Below the pieces are notes generated by a model. It did not search any database. It saw only the letters and a program-made list of their open reading frames with translations, and was not told the origin of the DNA. The position numbers were made by a program, and so were the translations under genes. Shown piece by piece: positions 26,382 through 34,466 of a stretch of DNA of 34,466 bases. Within the stretch, counting starts at the first letter, position 1, and every line of letters starts with the position of its first letter. Source of the DNA: JBGSKY01 sp041740995 (GTDB lineage: Bacteria > Planctomycetota > Planctomycetia > Pirellulales > Pirellulaceae); contig JBGSKY010000101.1 of the NCBI GenBank assembly GCA_041740995.1, forward strand, positions 1 through 34,466, written 5' to 3'.

Positions 26382-27515
26382 TTACGTTTGTCTTCCACGC
26401 CATGCAACCACGTATCCCGACCTTTGGCGGAAGAAGGCCAGCCATTGAAGCACCAGAAACCAGACGACAGCAAATGGATTAAGCACCGCGCCGAGATAGC
26501 TCGATTCCAATCGGTTGGCAATCAAAATTCTAGGCATCAGCGAAAGGCTAGTCGCCAGCGACAATAATGCGGTTGGCGGCAACGGCCAACGCCAAAAAAT
26601 TGCATGCGCGAACATCGCCAGCGGCAGCACAAAGCCGCCCAACAAAAGAATCGTGAAGATTATCAAGTGTGGCATCTTCGCAATTCCTTCGGTCGCGTTT
26701 TTAAGTAGACCGCAAGTAACCGAATTCAAGTCCTCATACATTCGGCAGCGAGCGATATCACTGGCGTCAATAAAGTCTGTGGTTTGATTCGCTCTTCGGA
26801 AGCTGCGTGGCAACTGAATTCCGTCGTGCCGCGAGGACGCAATGCTGCGATGTCCGTCGGCTGCAAAGTACGATTCGCGGCTGCACAAAAACATTTGTCC
26901 GCAACCAGCAGCCAGCGAAGGATCGTTGTGATTTCTCGATCGAGCGATCGGCAGGTAGCCAAGCAACAAAACGTACATCATTGGTATCAACAGACGTTCC
27001 GACACACTGCCAGTTTCTTGCCTTGGAAATCCACTTAACAAACCTACCTGCTGGCTCTCGTACTGAGTGACTAATCTCGAAATCGCATTCGGCGACAATC
27101 GCACATCGGCATCAAGAAAAAGAAACAACTCCCCTTTTGCTAAATTCGCAAGTTGCCAGCAAGCAAACTGCTTTCCATTCCATCCGGAAGCTAGCGATTC
27201 AGAACGGTGTAGTCGAATTTTCGGATCGTTTCGGCCAAGTTTCTCGACTTCGCAAGCGGTACCATCGACACTTGCATCATCCAAGACAAGGACTTCAAAA
27301 TTCGAGTAATCGTTTTGTTGAATTGAACGAAGCGCTCGGCCGATTGATTGCTCTTCGTTTCGCGCTGGAATCAAAACGCTGAGCATCGTACGTTCGGCAA
27401 GAAATGACTTATCGCAACGACGAAAAAGTCGCAGATTTACGATCGTCATGATCAACGGCAATAGTGTAAACCCGAGCAAAGTCGAGCTGATAAACCAAAA
27501 ATAAATGTCAAGCAT
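26382..27515 (-). CDS. Family 2 glycosyltransferase, probably carotenoid (CrtQ/CruC-like)
   Basis: The 377-residue membrane-associated GT-A enzyme has a membrane helix at residues 1-27, the nucleotide-sugar blocks SVLIPARNEEQSIGRAL and EVLVLDDASVDGT (D79/D80), the metal-binding DAD (135-137) and C-terminal membrane helices (about 280-360). This topology resembles CrtQ of staphyloxanthin and CruC of chlorobactene synthesis. As the last gene of a coupled set with a carotenoid desaturase, an aldehyde dehydrogenase and an acyltransferase, it would put a sugar onto the carotenoid acid. Its ATG overlaps the preceding stop (TAATG), a sign of translational coupling. Confidence 0.85.
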   Translation of the reverse strand: MLDIYFWFISSTLLGFTLLPLIMTIVNLRLFRRCDKSFLAERTMLSVLIPARNEEQSIGRALRSIQQNDYSNFEVLVLDDASVDGTACEVEKLGRNDPKIRLHRSESLASGWNGKQFACWQLANLAKGELFLFLDADVRLSPNAISRLVTQYESQQVGLLSGFPRQETGSVSERLLIPMMYVLLLGYLPIARSRNHNDPSLAAGCGQMFLCSRESYFAADGHRSIASSRHDGIQLPRSFRRANQTTDFIDASDIARCRMYEDLNSVTCGLLKNATEGIAKMPHLIIFTILLLGGFVLPLAMFAHAIFWRWPLPPTALLSLATSLSLMPRILIANRLESSYLGAVLNPFAVVWFLVLQWLAFFRQRSGYVVAWRGRQT

Positions 27516-28348
27516 TATGCGTCGTGACGCAGTTCTATCGAGCGGCCAGTCAAAAGCGATTTGCCAAACCGAGCAGCGTCATAGGCGCTTGTCGGTCCTT
27601 TTTTGGGTGAGACTATTACGCGGAATGGATCAAGCGATCTTTGCAAAACTAATTCCGCCAATTGGTTTTGAACGGTTCGGAGCCCCGATTCCAAAAAATT
27701 GCAAACATCGGACTTTATAACAGAACTTTTGGATTGCAAAATTGGAGTTCCAAATCTAGCAAACATCAGTGGCTTGCGTTCGTTCCAGAAAGCGTATTCG
27801 ATGGCCATCGGAATCGCTACTAAGTTCGGTATCGTCGTAAAGAGATGGGCAAGGCCGGGCTTAAAGCGATTTTGTTGATCGCGCACATCGCAAAACCGAC
27901 CTTCTGGAGTCAGGTAAATTGCATTTCGATCGCCTGCCAAGATCGCCCGAGAGGTTGTCAGAAAATCGGCCGCGCCGCGAAAAGATTCGAGTGTTACTCC
28001 GTAAAAACCAAGCTTGGACAGGACTTGATATTTTTTGAGAGCTTCGCCTTCGATGGGTGCAAAAAAACCATAGTCTGGGAAAGCAATTTGGTGCGTGAGA
28101 ATCGCTAATATCGGATCCCACCAGCCAGGATGATTGCAGTAGACAACTAGCGGCGAATCCTTCGGCCAAGCCGCTTCACATAAGGCTTGGTCATGGAGTG
28201 CAAACGCGTGGAAATCATGTCGAATGATTCGTCGGCAATACCATAAAAAGCCATCTAGCAACCATTTTGATCGCTTGGGAATTTTCACGTCACCATGCTT
28301 GGCGTTTTGATGAGACGGCTCCGCATCCGCACCGCGGGAGGTGGTCAT
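27515..28348 (-). CDS. PlsC-like acyltransferase, carotenoid cluster
   Basis: The 277-residue acyltransferase of the glycerol-phosphate type has the catalytic HX4D motif NHPGWWD (His73, Asp78) and a later TPEGR motif (147-151) that matches the substrate-phosphate block. No clear membrane helix is seen. In a cluster with glycosyltransferase and desaturase it probably acylates the sugar of a glycosylated carotenoid, as CruD and CrtO do in other bacteria, although CrtO is of another fold. A phospholipid role remains possible. It overlaps its upstream neighbour by ATGA (28345-28348) and its downstream neighbour by TAATG. Confidence 0.83.
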   Translation of the reverse strand: MTTSRGADAEPSHQNAKHGDVKIPKRSKWLLDGFLWYCRRIIRHDFHAFALHDQALCEAAWPKDSPLVVYCNHPGWWDPILAILTHQIAFPDYGFFAPIEGEALKKYQVLSKLGFYGVTLESFRGAADFLTTSRAILAGDRNAIYLTPEGRFCDVRDQQNRFKPGLAHLFTTIPNLVAIPMAIEYAFWNERKPLMFARFGTPILQSKSSVIKSDVCNFLESGLRTVQNQLAELVLQRSLDPFRVIVSPKKGPTSAYDAARFGKSLLTGRSIELRHDA

Positions 28349-29886
28349 CGCTTGGCAAGCTTCATCGAATCTTGATCGACGACATCACCCGCGATCCAAC
28401 CGCTCATCATGACCATCGGCATTCCCGGACCCGGATGCGCGGCGCCACCAGCAAGGTATAAACCTTGAACGTCGCGGCTGCGGTTTGCGGGCTTGAAAGC
28501 GCCAAGCCACTTGCCATGACTAGCCAAACCGTAAATCGCTCCGTTAAGAACTCGATAGCGTTTGTTAATTCCCTCCGGCGTCAGCGATGCCTCACAAACG
28601 ATTCGCTCGCGGAGTCCCTCCATGCGGCCGGTCGATTCAAGTTTGTCTAAGATGATTTCGCGATAGGCTGGAAGCATTTTGCTCCAGTCGTGACCTGGTC
28701 GCAAATACGGCGTGTGGACAAGAATATAGAGCGCTTCACCACCCTCCGGTGCAACACCTGGTTCTGTACTTGCAGGAGCACAAACGTAAGCGGTTGGATC
28801 GGGCGCTGGTTCACCTTTTTGATAAATGTATTCAAACTCTTCGTGTGGATCACGCGAGAAAACAAAGTTATGATGCAGCAAATGATCGTAACGCTGCGAC
28901 AGACCGAGGTAGAGCACTACGCCTGAGCAAGCTGGTTCGTAATCGCGACGTTTTTCAAACGCTTTGGCTGCAACCGTGCCTGCCAAAAGTTCATTGTGAG
29001 TGCGAACCGAATCACAATTGCTGACAACTGTATCAAAAGCAAACTCGCGACCGTCTGTCAGTTTCACGCCTTTGACTTGCGAGTTATCGGTCAGGATTGT
29101 TTCGACGTCGGCATTGTTCGAGAATTCGACCCCTAACTCACTAGCTAATTTGAAAAGGGCTTTGGGGATCGCTCGAGTGCCACCCATCGGATACCAAACG
29201 CCTTCTTGGGTTTGCATATGTGCGATTCCACACAGGACCGCGGGCGACGCTTCCGGCGAACTGCCAACGTATTGTGTAAAGTGGTCGATCATCTGAGCGG
29301 CCCGTTCATCGCTGACACAGGATCGAACTAGCCCTGCCACCGAACGCCCCATCCGCAAAGAAAGGACGTCTTTGAGCACATCGAGTGAAAACGCGCCACC
29401 GACATCCATCGTGTCAGCAATTCCACCAACACTCCGCCAAAAGAAGAACTTTTCAGAAACCTCATGCAAGCGGCGAGAGATACCTATAAAGCGTTCATAG
29501 CCATCGGCAACTTCGACTCGACCGCTGAGCTTCTTTAGATTTTCACGCATGACTTGCGTGTCTTCCACCAAATCGAGCGACGTTCCATCTTCAAAGAAAC
29601 ATCGCCATTGAGGATCCAAGCGAACGAGGTCAAGATAGTCGTCAATCTTCTTGCCCGCTTCTTCGAAAATACGCCGCAAGACCGATGGCAACGTCAGAAT
29701 CGTTGGCCCCATATCAAAACGGTAACCGCTCTCGACATGCTCGGCTGCCTTGCCGCCGAACCATTCATTCTTTTCAAATACATGGACCTTGTGCCCGCGA
29801 GCGGCCAAGGTGCAGGCCGAAGCCAGTCCGGCTAGTCCGCTTCCGATTACAGCTACGTTGAGCAGCTTCTTATTTTGGTCAATCAT
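28345..29886 (-). CDS. Carotenoid desaturase/oxidase (CrtN/CrtP/CrtI family)
   Basis: A 513-residue FAD enzyme. The Rossmann motif GSGLAGLASA (about 15-24) is followed by the second glycine-rich stretch GGKAAEHVESGYRFDMGPT. The middle matches the family (VLRRIFEEAGKKIDDYLDL, ILTDNSQVKGVKLTDGREFAFDTVVSN), and the C-terminal signature is DVQGLYLAGGAAHPGPGMPM. In the C30 pathway, CrtN makes the conjugated chain and CrtP oxidises the terminal methyl; with an aldehyde dehydrogenase immediately upstream, a CrtP-like terminal oxidase role fits, but sequence reading alone cannot decide. Both ends overlap neighbours by ATGA. Confidence 0.88.
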   Translation of the reverse strand: MIDQNKKLLNVAVIGSGLAGLASACTLAARGHKVHVFEKNEWFGGKAAEHVESGYRFDMGPTILTLPSVLRRIFEEAGKKIDDYLDLVRLDPQWRCFFEDGTSLDLVEDTQVMRENLKKLSGRVEVADGYERFIGISRRLHEVSEKFFFWRSVGGIADTMDVGGAFSLDVLKDVLSLRMGRSVAGLVRSCVSDERAAQMIDHFTQYVGSSPEASPAVLCGIAHMQTQEGVWYPMGGTRAIPKALFKLASELGVEFSNNADVETILTDNSQVKGVKLTDGREFAFDTVVSNCDSVRTHNELLAGTVAAKAFEKRRDYEPACSGVVLYLGLSQRYDHLLHHNFVFSRDPHEEFEYIYQKGEPAPDPTAYVCAPASTEPGVAPEGGEALYILVHTPYLRPGHDWSKMLPAYREIILDKLESTGRMEGLRERIVCEASLTPEGINKRYRVLNGAIYGLASHGKWLGAFKPANRSRDVQGLYLAGGAAHPGPGMPMVMMSGWIAGDVVDQDSMKLAKR

Positions 29887-31442
29887 TCAGAGTCACCTTT
29901 GACGCTTAACTTCGCGTCACCGCTTTTTTTGTTTTGTTTTGGATCAATGGCTGGTTTCGCCATGCCAGTTTTGATCATTGTTCGCAGCCCGGCAAGTCGC
30001 TTCGTCAATGACGGCCCATAAAGGAACTGAAACAACGCTTGCATCAATGTATCATCGCTTGCAAGAGGTTTCTGCAAATGTGGCAAAAAGCGCCCAAGCC
30101 TGACAGCAATCGATTTCTCCTGGGTCAGTTGTCGCAGCCCCTCTTCTCCCCGCGAGATGCCATATCCGCTTTCCTTGCGCCCCCCAAACCCGATCGAAGG
30201 TTCAATCGTCGGCGCAATTGCATCGTTGATCGTGACGACTCCCGCTTGCAACAAGCTGGCAATTTTCTTCGCTCGTATCGAATCGCCAAATATACTCGCT
30301 GTCAGCGCATATTGACATTGGTTGTTGATCCGAACCCACTCGGAATCGTAGTCGTCGGTCTTGCTGCCGGGCGATGCAACCCGAATAACCGAAAGTAATG
30401 GGGCGAAAATATCCGCGTTGGCAAGTTCCATTGCTGGATTTACGTGATCGACAATCATCGGTCGGCAAGTTGCGGATTGGTCAGTCGTCGTTTCCGCGAA
30501 TTGTCCGCCTAAGTCCAAACGAATGGCGCCTCCAATGATCGCCGCATCAATCAACTGATTGACCCGCGATCGCGTCGCCTGATCAATGGCCGCGGAGGGA
30601 ACTTCGGCCAGACGAGCCGGCAATTTTGGCAGCAGTTGTTCCCAAGTTTCGTTATTAATCAATAGCCGTCTGGGTGCCATGCAAGTCGCACCGCCGTTTA
30701 GTCGCAATCCAAAAGCAATTGTGTCAGCCACGCGATCCAGATCGGCATCGTCGAGCACGATCAAACTGTCACATCCGCTCAGCTCGGCAATTACCGGCAC
30801 GAGATGCTCGGCTGCTTTGGTCGCAACTTTTCGACCCGTCTGGCTCGACGCGGTTACTGCAATTAAATCGACGCCGGCCTCAATCGCCCGTTCGGCTGCT
30901 GTGACGTCTGAGCCCAGGACGATGAGCAGTGCCTGGTCCAAACCACATTCGCAAATCAGCCCGGCTATTCTGCTGGTTACCGCTTCGCAACCAGGCGCGG
31001 GTTTAATGATCACTGCGTTGCCAGCGATAATCGCTTGGATCGCGGTCACAGCTGTTAAATAGATTGGATAATTCCATGTCCCGATGATCAGCACAATCCC
31101 CATCGGCTCGCGAAGGGTTGTGACGCTCAATCGACCGATGAAGGGATTCAGTCCCCAATGTCGAACGTGTCGCGGACGCAATATTCGCTTTGCGTTCCGA
31201 CAATTCCACTGACAGGCGGCGGCCAAAGGCATCAGTTCACTAGAAAGCGTATCGGCAAATCGGCGGTCGCTCTTTCGCGTCAGCGCGTCATGCAACGCTC
31301 GTGCGTTCTCGATCAGCAAGCGCGGCAATTTTCGCAGCGGTCGCGTACGATGGGAAATCGGTTTCAATGCCCAAGCTTGTTGCGCACTTCGCGAGGCTTC
31401 CAAATCGATGCTCAGTGACGCGCTGGCGTGTTCAATAAGCAT
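29883..31442 (-). CDS. Aldehyde dehydrogenase, carotenoid cluster (AldH-like)
   Basis: A 519-residue NAD(P)-dependent aldehyde dehydrogenase. Visible landmarks are GTWNYP (substrate/cofactor loop), KPAPGCEAVTSRIA, the catalytic glutamate in AELSG (E220, from the ATG) and the catalytic cysteine in NGGATCMAPRRL (C254). The closing SIGFGGRKESGYGISRGEEGLRQLTQ is typical of the fatty-aldehyde/carotenoid-aldehyde branch. In staphyloxanthin synthesis such an enzyme turns the terminal aldehyde made by CrtP into an acid. The frame extends to TTG 31457; ATG 31442 is chosen. It ends by overlapping the desaturase start (ATGA) and starts 34 bases after proB. Confidence 0.9.
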   Translation of the reverse strand: MLIEHASASLSIDLEASRSAQQAWALKPISHRTRPLRKLPRLLIENARALHDALTRKSDRRFADTLSSELMPLAAACQWNCRNAKRILRPRHVRHWGLNPFIGRLSVTTLREPMGIVLIIGTWNYPIYLTAVTAIQAIIAGNAVIIKPAPGCEAVTSRIAGLICECGLDQALLIVLGSDVTAAERAIEAGVDLIAVTASSQTGRKVATKAAEHLVPVIAELSGCDSLIVLDDADLDRVADTIAFGLRLNGGATCMAPRRLLINNETWEQLLPKLPARLAEVPSAAIDQATRSRVNQLIDAAIIGGAIRLDLGGQFAETTTDQSATCRPMIVDHVNPAMELANADIFAPLLSVIRVASPGSKTDDYDSEWVRINNQCQYALTASIFGDSIRAKKIASLLQAGVVTINDAIAPTIEPSIGFGGRKESGYGISRGEEGLRQLTQEKSIAVRLGRFLPHLQKPLASDDTLMQALFQFLYGPSLTKRLAGLRTMIKTGMAKPAIDPKQNKKSGDAKLSVKGDSE

Positions 31443-31476
31443 GGCAACGGGAGACAATTCTTTTGCGGTTTAAATG

Positions 31477-32643
31477 CTAGTTAGTGAGGTCTGGTGAGAT
31501 CGCCAAATTGTCGCGGTGAACGACTGTTTCATACGGGCATGTTCCCAGTATTTCTTCGATACCGCTTGACCGACAGCCGCGAATTCGAAGAAGATCGTCG
31601 GAGGAATAGTTGGTTTGCCCCCGAGCAATTTCAGCACCCTCGGGCCCGAGAATCGAGATCGTATCTCCCTTCTCAAACTCGCCTTTGACTTCATGTACAC
31701 CGATTGCGAGCAGCGATCGATTCTGGGTTGCGACGGCATTGGCCGCACCGGCGTCGACGACCAGCTGCCCTGCACATTGTGCGGCGAAACCGAGCCATCG
31801 TTTTTTTGCTTCCATCAAATGTGGCCGAGCTTGGAATAAAGTCCCGATCAGCTCGCCAGCAGCGATTCTCGCCAGAACGTTTGGCTCCTTGCCCCATGCG
31901 ATAATCGCAGAAGAACCGCTTGAATTGACGAATCTTGCTGCTGCCAGCTTACTGGCCATGCCGCCCTTGCTGACACCTGTTTTTCGATCGCGGACCAACT
32001 CTAGAACTTGATTGTCGACACGGTTGATTGTGTGCAGCACCTCGGCGGCCGGATCGGCTGGGTCGCGATCATAAAGCCCCGACACATCGCTCAAAATGAT
32101 CAGCAGTGGCTTGGTAAAAATCCCTGCCACCATCGCCGCCAAACGATCGTTGTCACCAAACGTCGTCTGCAATTCCTCGACTGCTACGGTGTCGTTTTCG
32201 TTGATAATCGGGACAGCTCCCAGTTGGTGCAGCGCGAAAAGTGTGTTGCGAACGTTCAGATAACGAACGCGATCATCGAGGTCACTGGCAGTTAGCAGGA
32301 CTTGCGCGGCGTACAAACCATGCTTGATCAACGCTTCTTCGTAAGTCTGAATCAACTGAGCTTGGCCGACCGCCGCGACAGCTTGAAGTGTCGCCAAATC
32401 CTTCGGGCGAGCGGATAATCCCAAGCGTCCGACGCCGCTGGCAACCGCACCGCTGGAAACCAGCACGACTTTTTTTCCTAGACCGATCAAGTGCGCTAAC
32501 CCGTCGCTTAGATCAGTTATCTGCTGGCGATCGAGCCCACCCTCGGGTCTTCTAAGGATTCGCGACCCGACTTTAATAACAATCACATCAGCGTCCGCAA
32601 AAATTCCGCGGCGATCAACTGTTTCAACACTTTTTTCGGACAT
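31477..32643 (-). CDS. proB: Glutamate 5-kinase
   Basis: Phosphorylates glutamate in the first step of proline synthesis. Motifs of the amino-acid-kinase fold are all present: VIKVGSRILR, VSSGAVASGVGRL, PIINENDTVAVEEL, ILSDVSGLYDRDP and GGMASKLAAARFVNSSG. The C-terminal hundred residues form a PUA domain (GQLVVDAGAANAVATQNRSLLAIGV ... GQTNYSSDDL), giving 388 residues, near the usual length of PUA-containing ProB. ATG 32643 is the start. It lies directly upstream of the carotenoid gene set with 34 bases between, and is divergent from purF across 178 bases. Confidence 0.94.
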   Translation of the reverse strand: MSEKSVETVDRRGIFADADVIVIKVGSRILRRPEGGLDRQQITDLSDGLAHLIGLGKKVVLVSSGAVASGVGRLGLSARPKDLATLQAVAAVGQAQLIQTYEEALIKHGLYAAQVLLTASDLDDRVRYLNVRNTLFALHQLGAVPIINENDTVAVEELQTTFGDNDRLAAMVAGIFTKPLLIILSDVSGLYDRDPADPAAEVLHTINRVDNQVLELVRDRKTGVSKGGMASKLAAARFVNSSGSSAIIAWGKEPNVLARIAAGELIGTLFQARPHLMEAKKRWLGFAAQCAGQLVVDAGAANAVATQNRSLLAIGVHEVKGEFEKGDTISILGPEGAEIARGQTNYSSDDLLRIRGCRSSGIEEILGTCPYETVVHRDNLAISPDLTN

Positions 32644-32821
32644 TGCGTCAACAAAAGCTCTAGGATGTTCGTTTCGATGGGAATCAATTCTGGTTCAACA
32701 CTATTTACACTACGGCAAACTGACCGACAATTGCGATGCCCTAACGCGGCCAGTCTAAATCGGAGCGGTCAGCGTGTCGGCAAGGATTCAAGCCATTTCC
32801 ACGGAATGTACTTAGCAACCA

Positions 32822-34423
32822 ATGAGCGAACTGTACCACGAATGCGGCGTTGCGGCTATTTACCATTTGAACAACGGCCAGGAAAGTCCGCTCTGTCCGG
32901 AAGGTGGTCGAGCCGAAGCGTCGCGTTTGCTGCCACGCATGTTGCAGGATATCCAAAACCGAGGCCAGTTGGCCGCTGGAATGACCAGCTACCAAACGGA
33001 CCGCTCATTGCTGCTGCAAACGCACAAAGATATTGGCACGGTCAGCGAGGTGTTCCAAATTTCGCATCGGGCCAAATGCGAAGAACTGATGCAAATGCTC
33101 AGCGGTCCAGCAGCGATCGGCCACGTGCGTTACGCCACCTGCGGTCAGGACGACAGATCTTACGCGCAACCGTTCGAACGGCAGCATATTCACAAACATA
33201 AGTGGTTCAGCTTCTGTTTTAACGGCCAACTGGCAAACTACCTCGAACTGCGGGACCGACTGACAGCCGATGGCGAACATCATTTGGCGAGGGAATCCGA
33301 TACCGAAATCATTATGCACGAGATCGCAAAACAGCTTTCCAATGCTGGTAGCGGCGATCGTTCGCTGATTGAAATATTTTCAGCCGCCGCACAACATTTT
33401 GACGGTGCTTATTCATTGGCCCTGCTTAATGCGAAAGGTCATATGTTGATTGCGCGCGATCCACGTGGCATAAAGCCAATGTGTTACGCAATCGATGGCC
33501 CACTCTTCGCCGCTGCTAGTGAGTCAGTTGCCCTGCTCAATTTGTCTTTCCCGCGTGAGTCAATAAAATCGTTGCCGCCTGGTCATGCAATAATGGTCAC
33601 ACCGGAATCGATCACGATTGAACGTTTTGCTCCGCCAGAAGATCCCAAGCATTGTTTCTTTGAATGGATCTATTTTGCAAACGTCGCCAGCACGCTCGAT
33701 GACCGCAGTGTGTATCTCTCACGAACGCGATTGGGTGAAGAACTTGCGCGTGTCGAACGCGATGCGAACACCATCTCAATCGATGCGGATACCATCGTTG
33801 TTCCGGTCCCAGATACGAGTAAAGCGGCCGCCGATTCGATGGCCTTCCATCTGGGCGTTCCCAGCCGCGAGGGGTTGATCCGAAATCGTTACAGCGGTCG
33901 AACGTTTATCGAAGGCGGACGAGCACGTAAAGCCAAAGCGGCGATTAAATACACCCCTCTCCGTGAGGTCTTGGAAGGCAAACGAGTCATCTTAGTCGAA
34001 GACTCAATCGTACGATCGACGACGATGAAAGTCTTGCTAGATCGTATTCGAACGCTTGGGGGAGCACGCGAAATTCACGTCCGAGTCGCTTGTCCGCCGA
34101 TTATCGCACCCTGTTTTTATGGCATCGATATGTCAACAATCGGCGAGCTGTTTGCCCCCAAATTTCTAGAAAACGGAAATTTGACCGAGGCGGCTCAGCA
34201 AGCAATGGCCGACACGTTAGGTTGCGATTCGTTGCGTTATCTTCCCGTTTCTTCGATCGCACGTGCGATCAATTTGCCGACAAATCATCTGTGCCAAGCT
34301 TGCATTACGGGCAACTATCCAACGCCTTTTGGTGAGAAGCTTTATCAGATCGCGCTGCGTAATTATGAAAGTGGTGATGCTAGTCAGCGGACCTACGACC
34401 TTCTAGCGACCAATCAAAGCTGA
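32822..34423 (+). CDS. purF: Amidophosphoribosyltransferase (Fe-S type)
   Basis: First committed enzyme of purine synthesis: PRPP and glutamine to phosphoribosylamine. The N-terminal glutaminase nucleophile is Cys8 in MSELYHECGVAA, so seven residues must be removed, as in Bacillus-type PurF with its propeptide. The PRPP loop is VILVEDSIVRST (389-400), preceded by NRYSGRTFI. Cys278, Cys431, Cys491 and Cys494 line up with the four ligands of the 4Fe-4S cluster of the Bacillus enzyme (contexts KHCFFEWIYFA, APCFYGID, CQACITG). An insertion of about 20 residues after CGVAAIY separates the nucleophile strand from the RGQ motif. The start is ATG 32822. Confidence 0.94.
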   Translation: MSELYHECGVAAIYHLNNGQESPLCPEGGRAEASRLLPRMLQDIQNRGQLAAGMTSYQTDRSLLLQTHKDIGTVSEVFQISHRAKCEELMQMLSGPAAIGHVRYATCGQDDRSYAQPFERQHIHKHKWFSFCFNGQLANYLELRDRLTADGEHHLARESDTEIIMHEIAKQLSNAGSGDRSLIEIFSAAAQHFDGAYSLALLNAKGHMLIARDPRGIKPMCYAIDGPLFAAASESVALLNLSFPRESIKSLPPGHAIMVTPESITIERFAPPEDPKHCFFEWIYFANVASTLDDRSVYLSRTRLGEELARVERDANTISIDADTIVVPVPDTSKAAADSMAFHLGVPSREGLIRNRYSGRTFIEGGRARKAKAAIKYTPLREVLEGKRVILVEDSIVRSTTMKVLLDRIRTLGGAREIHVRVACPPIIAPCFYGIDMSTIGELFAPKFLENGNLTEAAQQAMADTLGCDSLRYLPVSSIARAINLPTNHLCQACITGNYPTPFGEKLYQIALRNYESGDASQRTYDLLATNQS

Positions 34424-34466
34424 CGAGCAACAAGTCTTCTATCGTACGCGTTATTTTGCAGTGACT

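Noticed and set aside
30586..31062. 158-codon frame antisense to the aldehyde dehydrogenase gene
   Set aside because: It lies opposite conserved catalytic blocks of the dehydrogenase; the composition (Ala/Ser/Thr-rich) is that of a shadow frame.
32665..33201. 178-codon open frame on the plus strand overlapping the start of purF
   Set aside because: It is out of frame with purF, whose motifs are unmistakable, and its translation is low-complexity and Arg-rich with no family resemblance.

Overview
The window looks like chromosomal DNA of a planctomycete, most likely Pirellulales-like (Rhodopirellula/Blastopirellula type). The evidence is protein-level: a REP-associated tyrosine transposase of the type common in those genomes, a greatly enlarged signal peptidase I, DUF1080-like and YdjY-like secreted proteins, a C30-carotenoid end-pathway cluster, many leaderless-looking or weak ribosome sites, and several genes whose longest frame opens with TTG or GTG. 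No tRNA, rRNA or CRISPR array is visible. All assignments were made by reading motifs; no database search was run.

Layout. 1-440: 5' part of an IS200-like (HUH) transposase gene cut by the window edge, with a hairpin and a short tandem repeat just upstream of it. 473-4134 (minus strand): a TPR-methyltransferase, two secreted proteins (an endonuclease/exonuclease/phosphatase-fold enzyme and a DUF1080-like lectin fold) and a small HExxH protein. 4135-4663: non-coding stretch with a long perfect palindrome. 4664-9283 (plus): a giant secretin with about eight N-type modules and a lipoprotein. 9309-11282 (minus): signal peptidase I with zinc-ribbon-like and LamG-like insertions. 11719-13851 (plus): a degenerate HD-GYP / PAS / GGDEF protein.

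13925-21432 (minus): a four-gene envelope export cluster, in transcription order TolC-like lipoprotein, GAF-HlyD fusion, HlyD adaptor, and an M50 site-2-protease-like protein carrying a PqqD-like N-terminus and a HlyD-like C-terminus. No ABC, RND or MFS pump is present, so the inner-membrane partner may be the M50 protein itself. This is the best candidate in the window for an undescribed system. It is followed upstream by a 625-residue protein of unclear function (21709-23586).

23839-26327 (plus): a YdjY-like secreted protein, a bifunctional-nuclease-family (DUF151) protein and a WYL regulator. 26382-32643 (minus): proB, then four tightly coupled genes (aldehyde dehydrogenase, carotenoid desaturase/oxidase, PlsC-like acyltransferase, family 2 glycosyltransferase) that together would oxidise a carotenoid end group to an acid, glycosylate it and acylate it, as in staphyloxanthin-type pathways. 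32822-34423 (plus): purF of the Fe-S type, divergent from proB.
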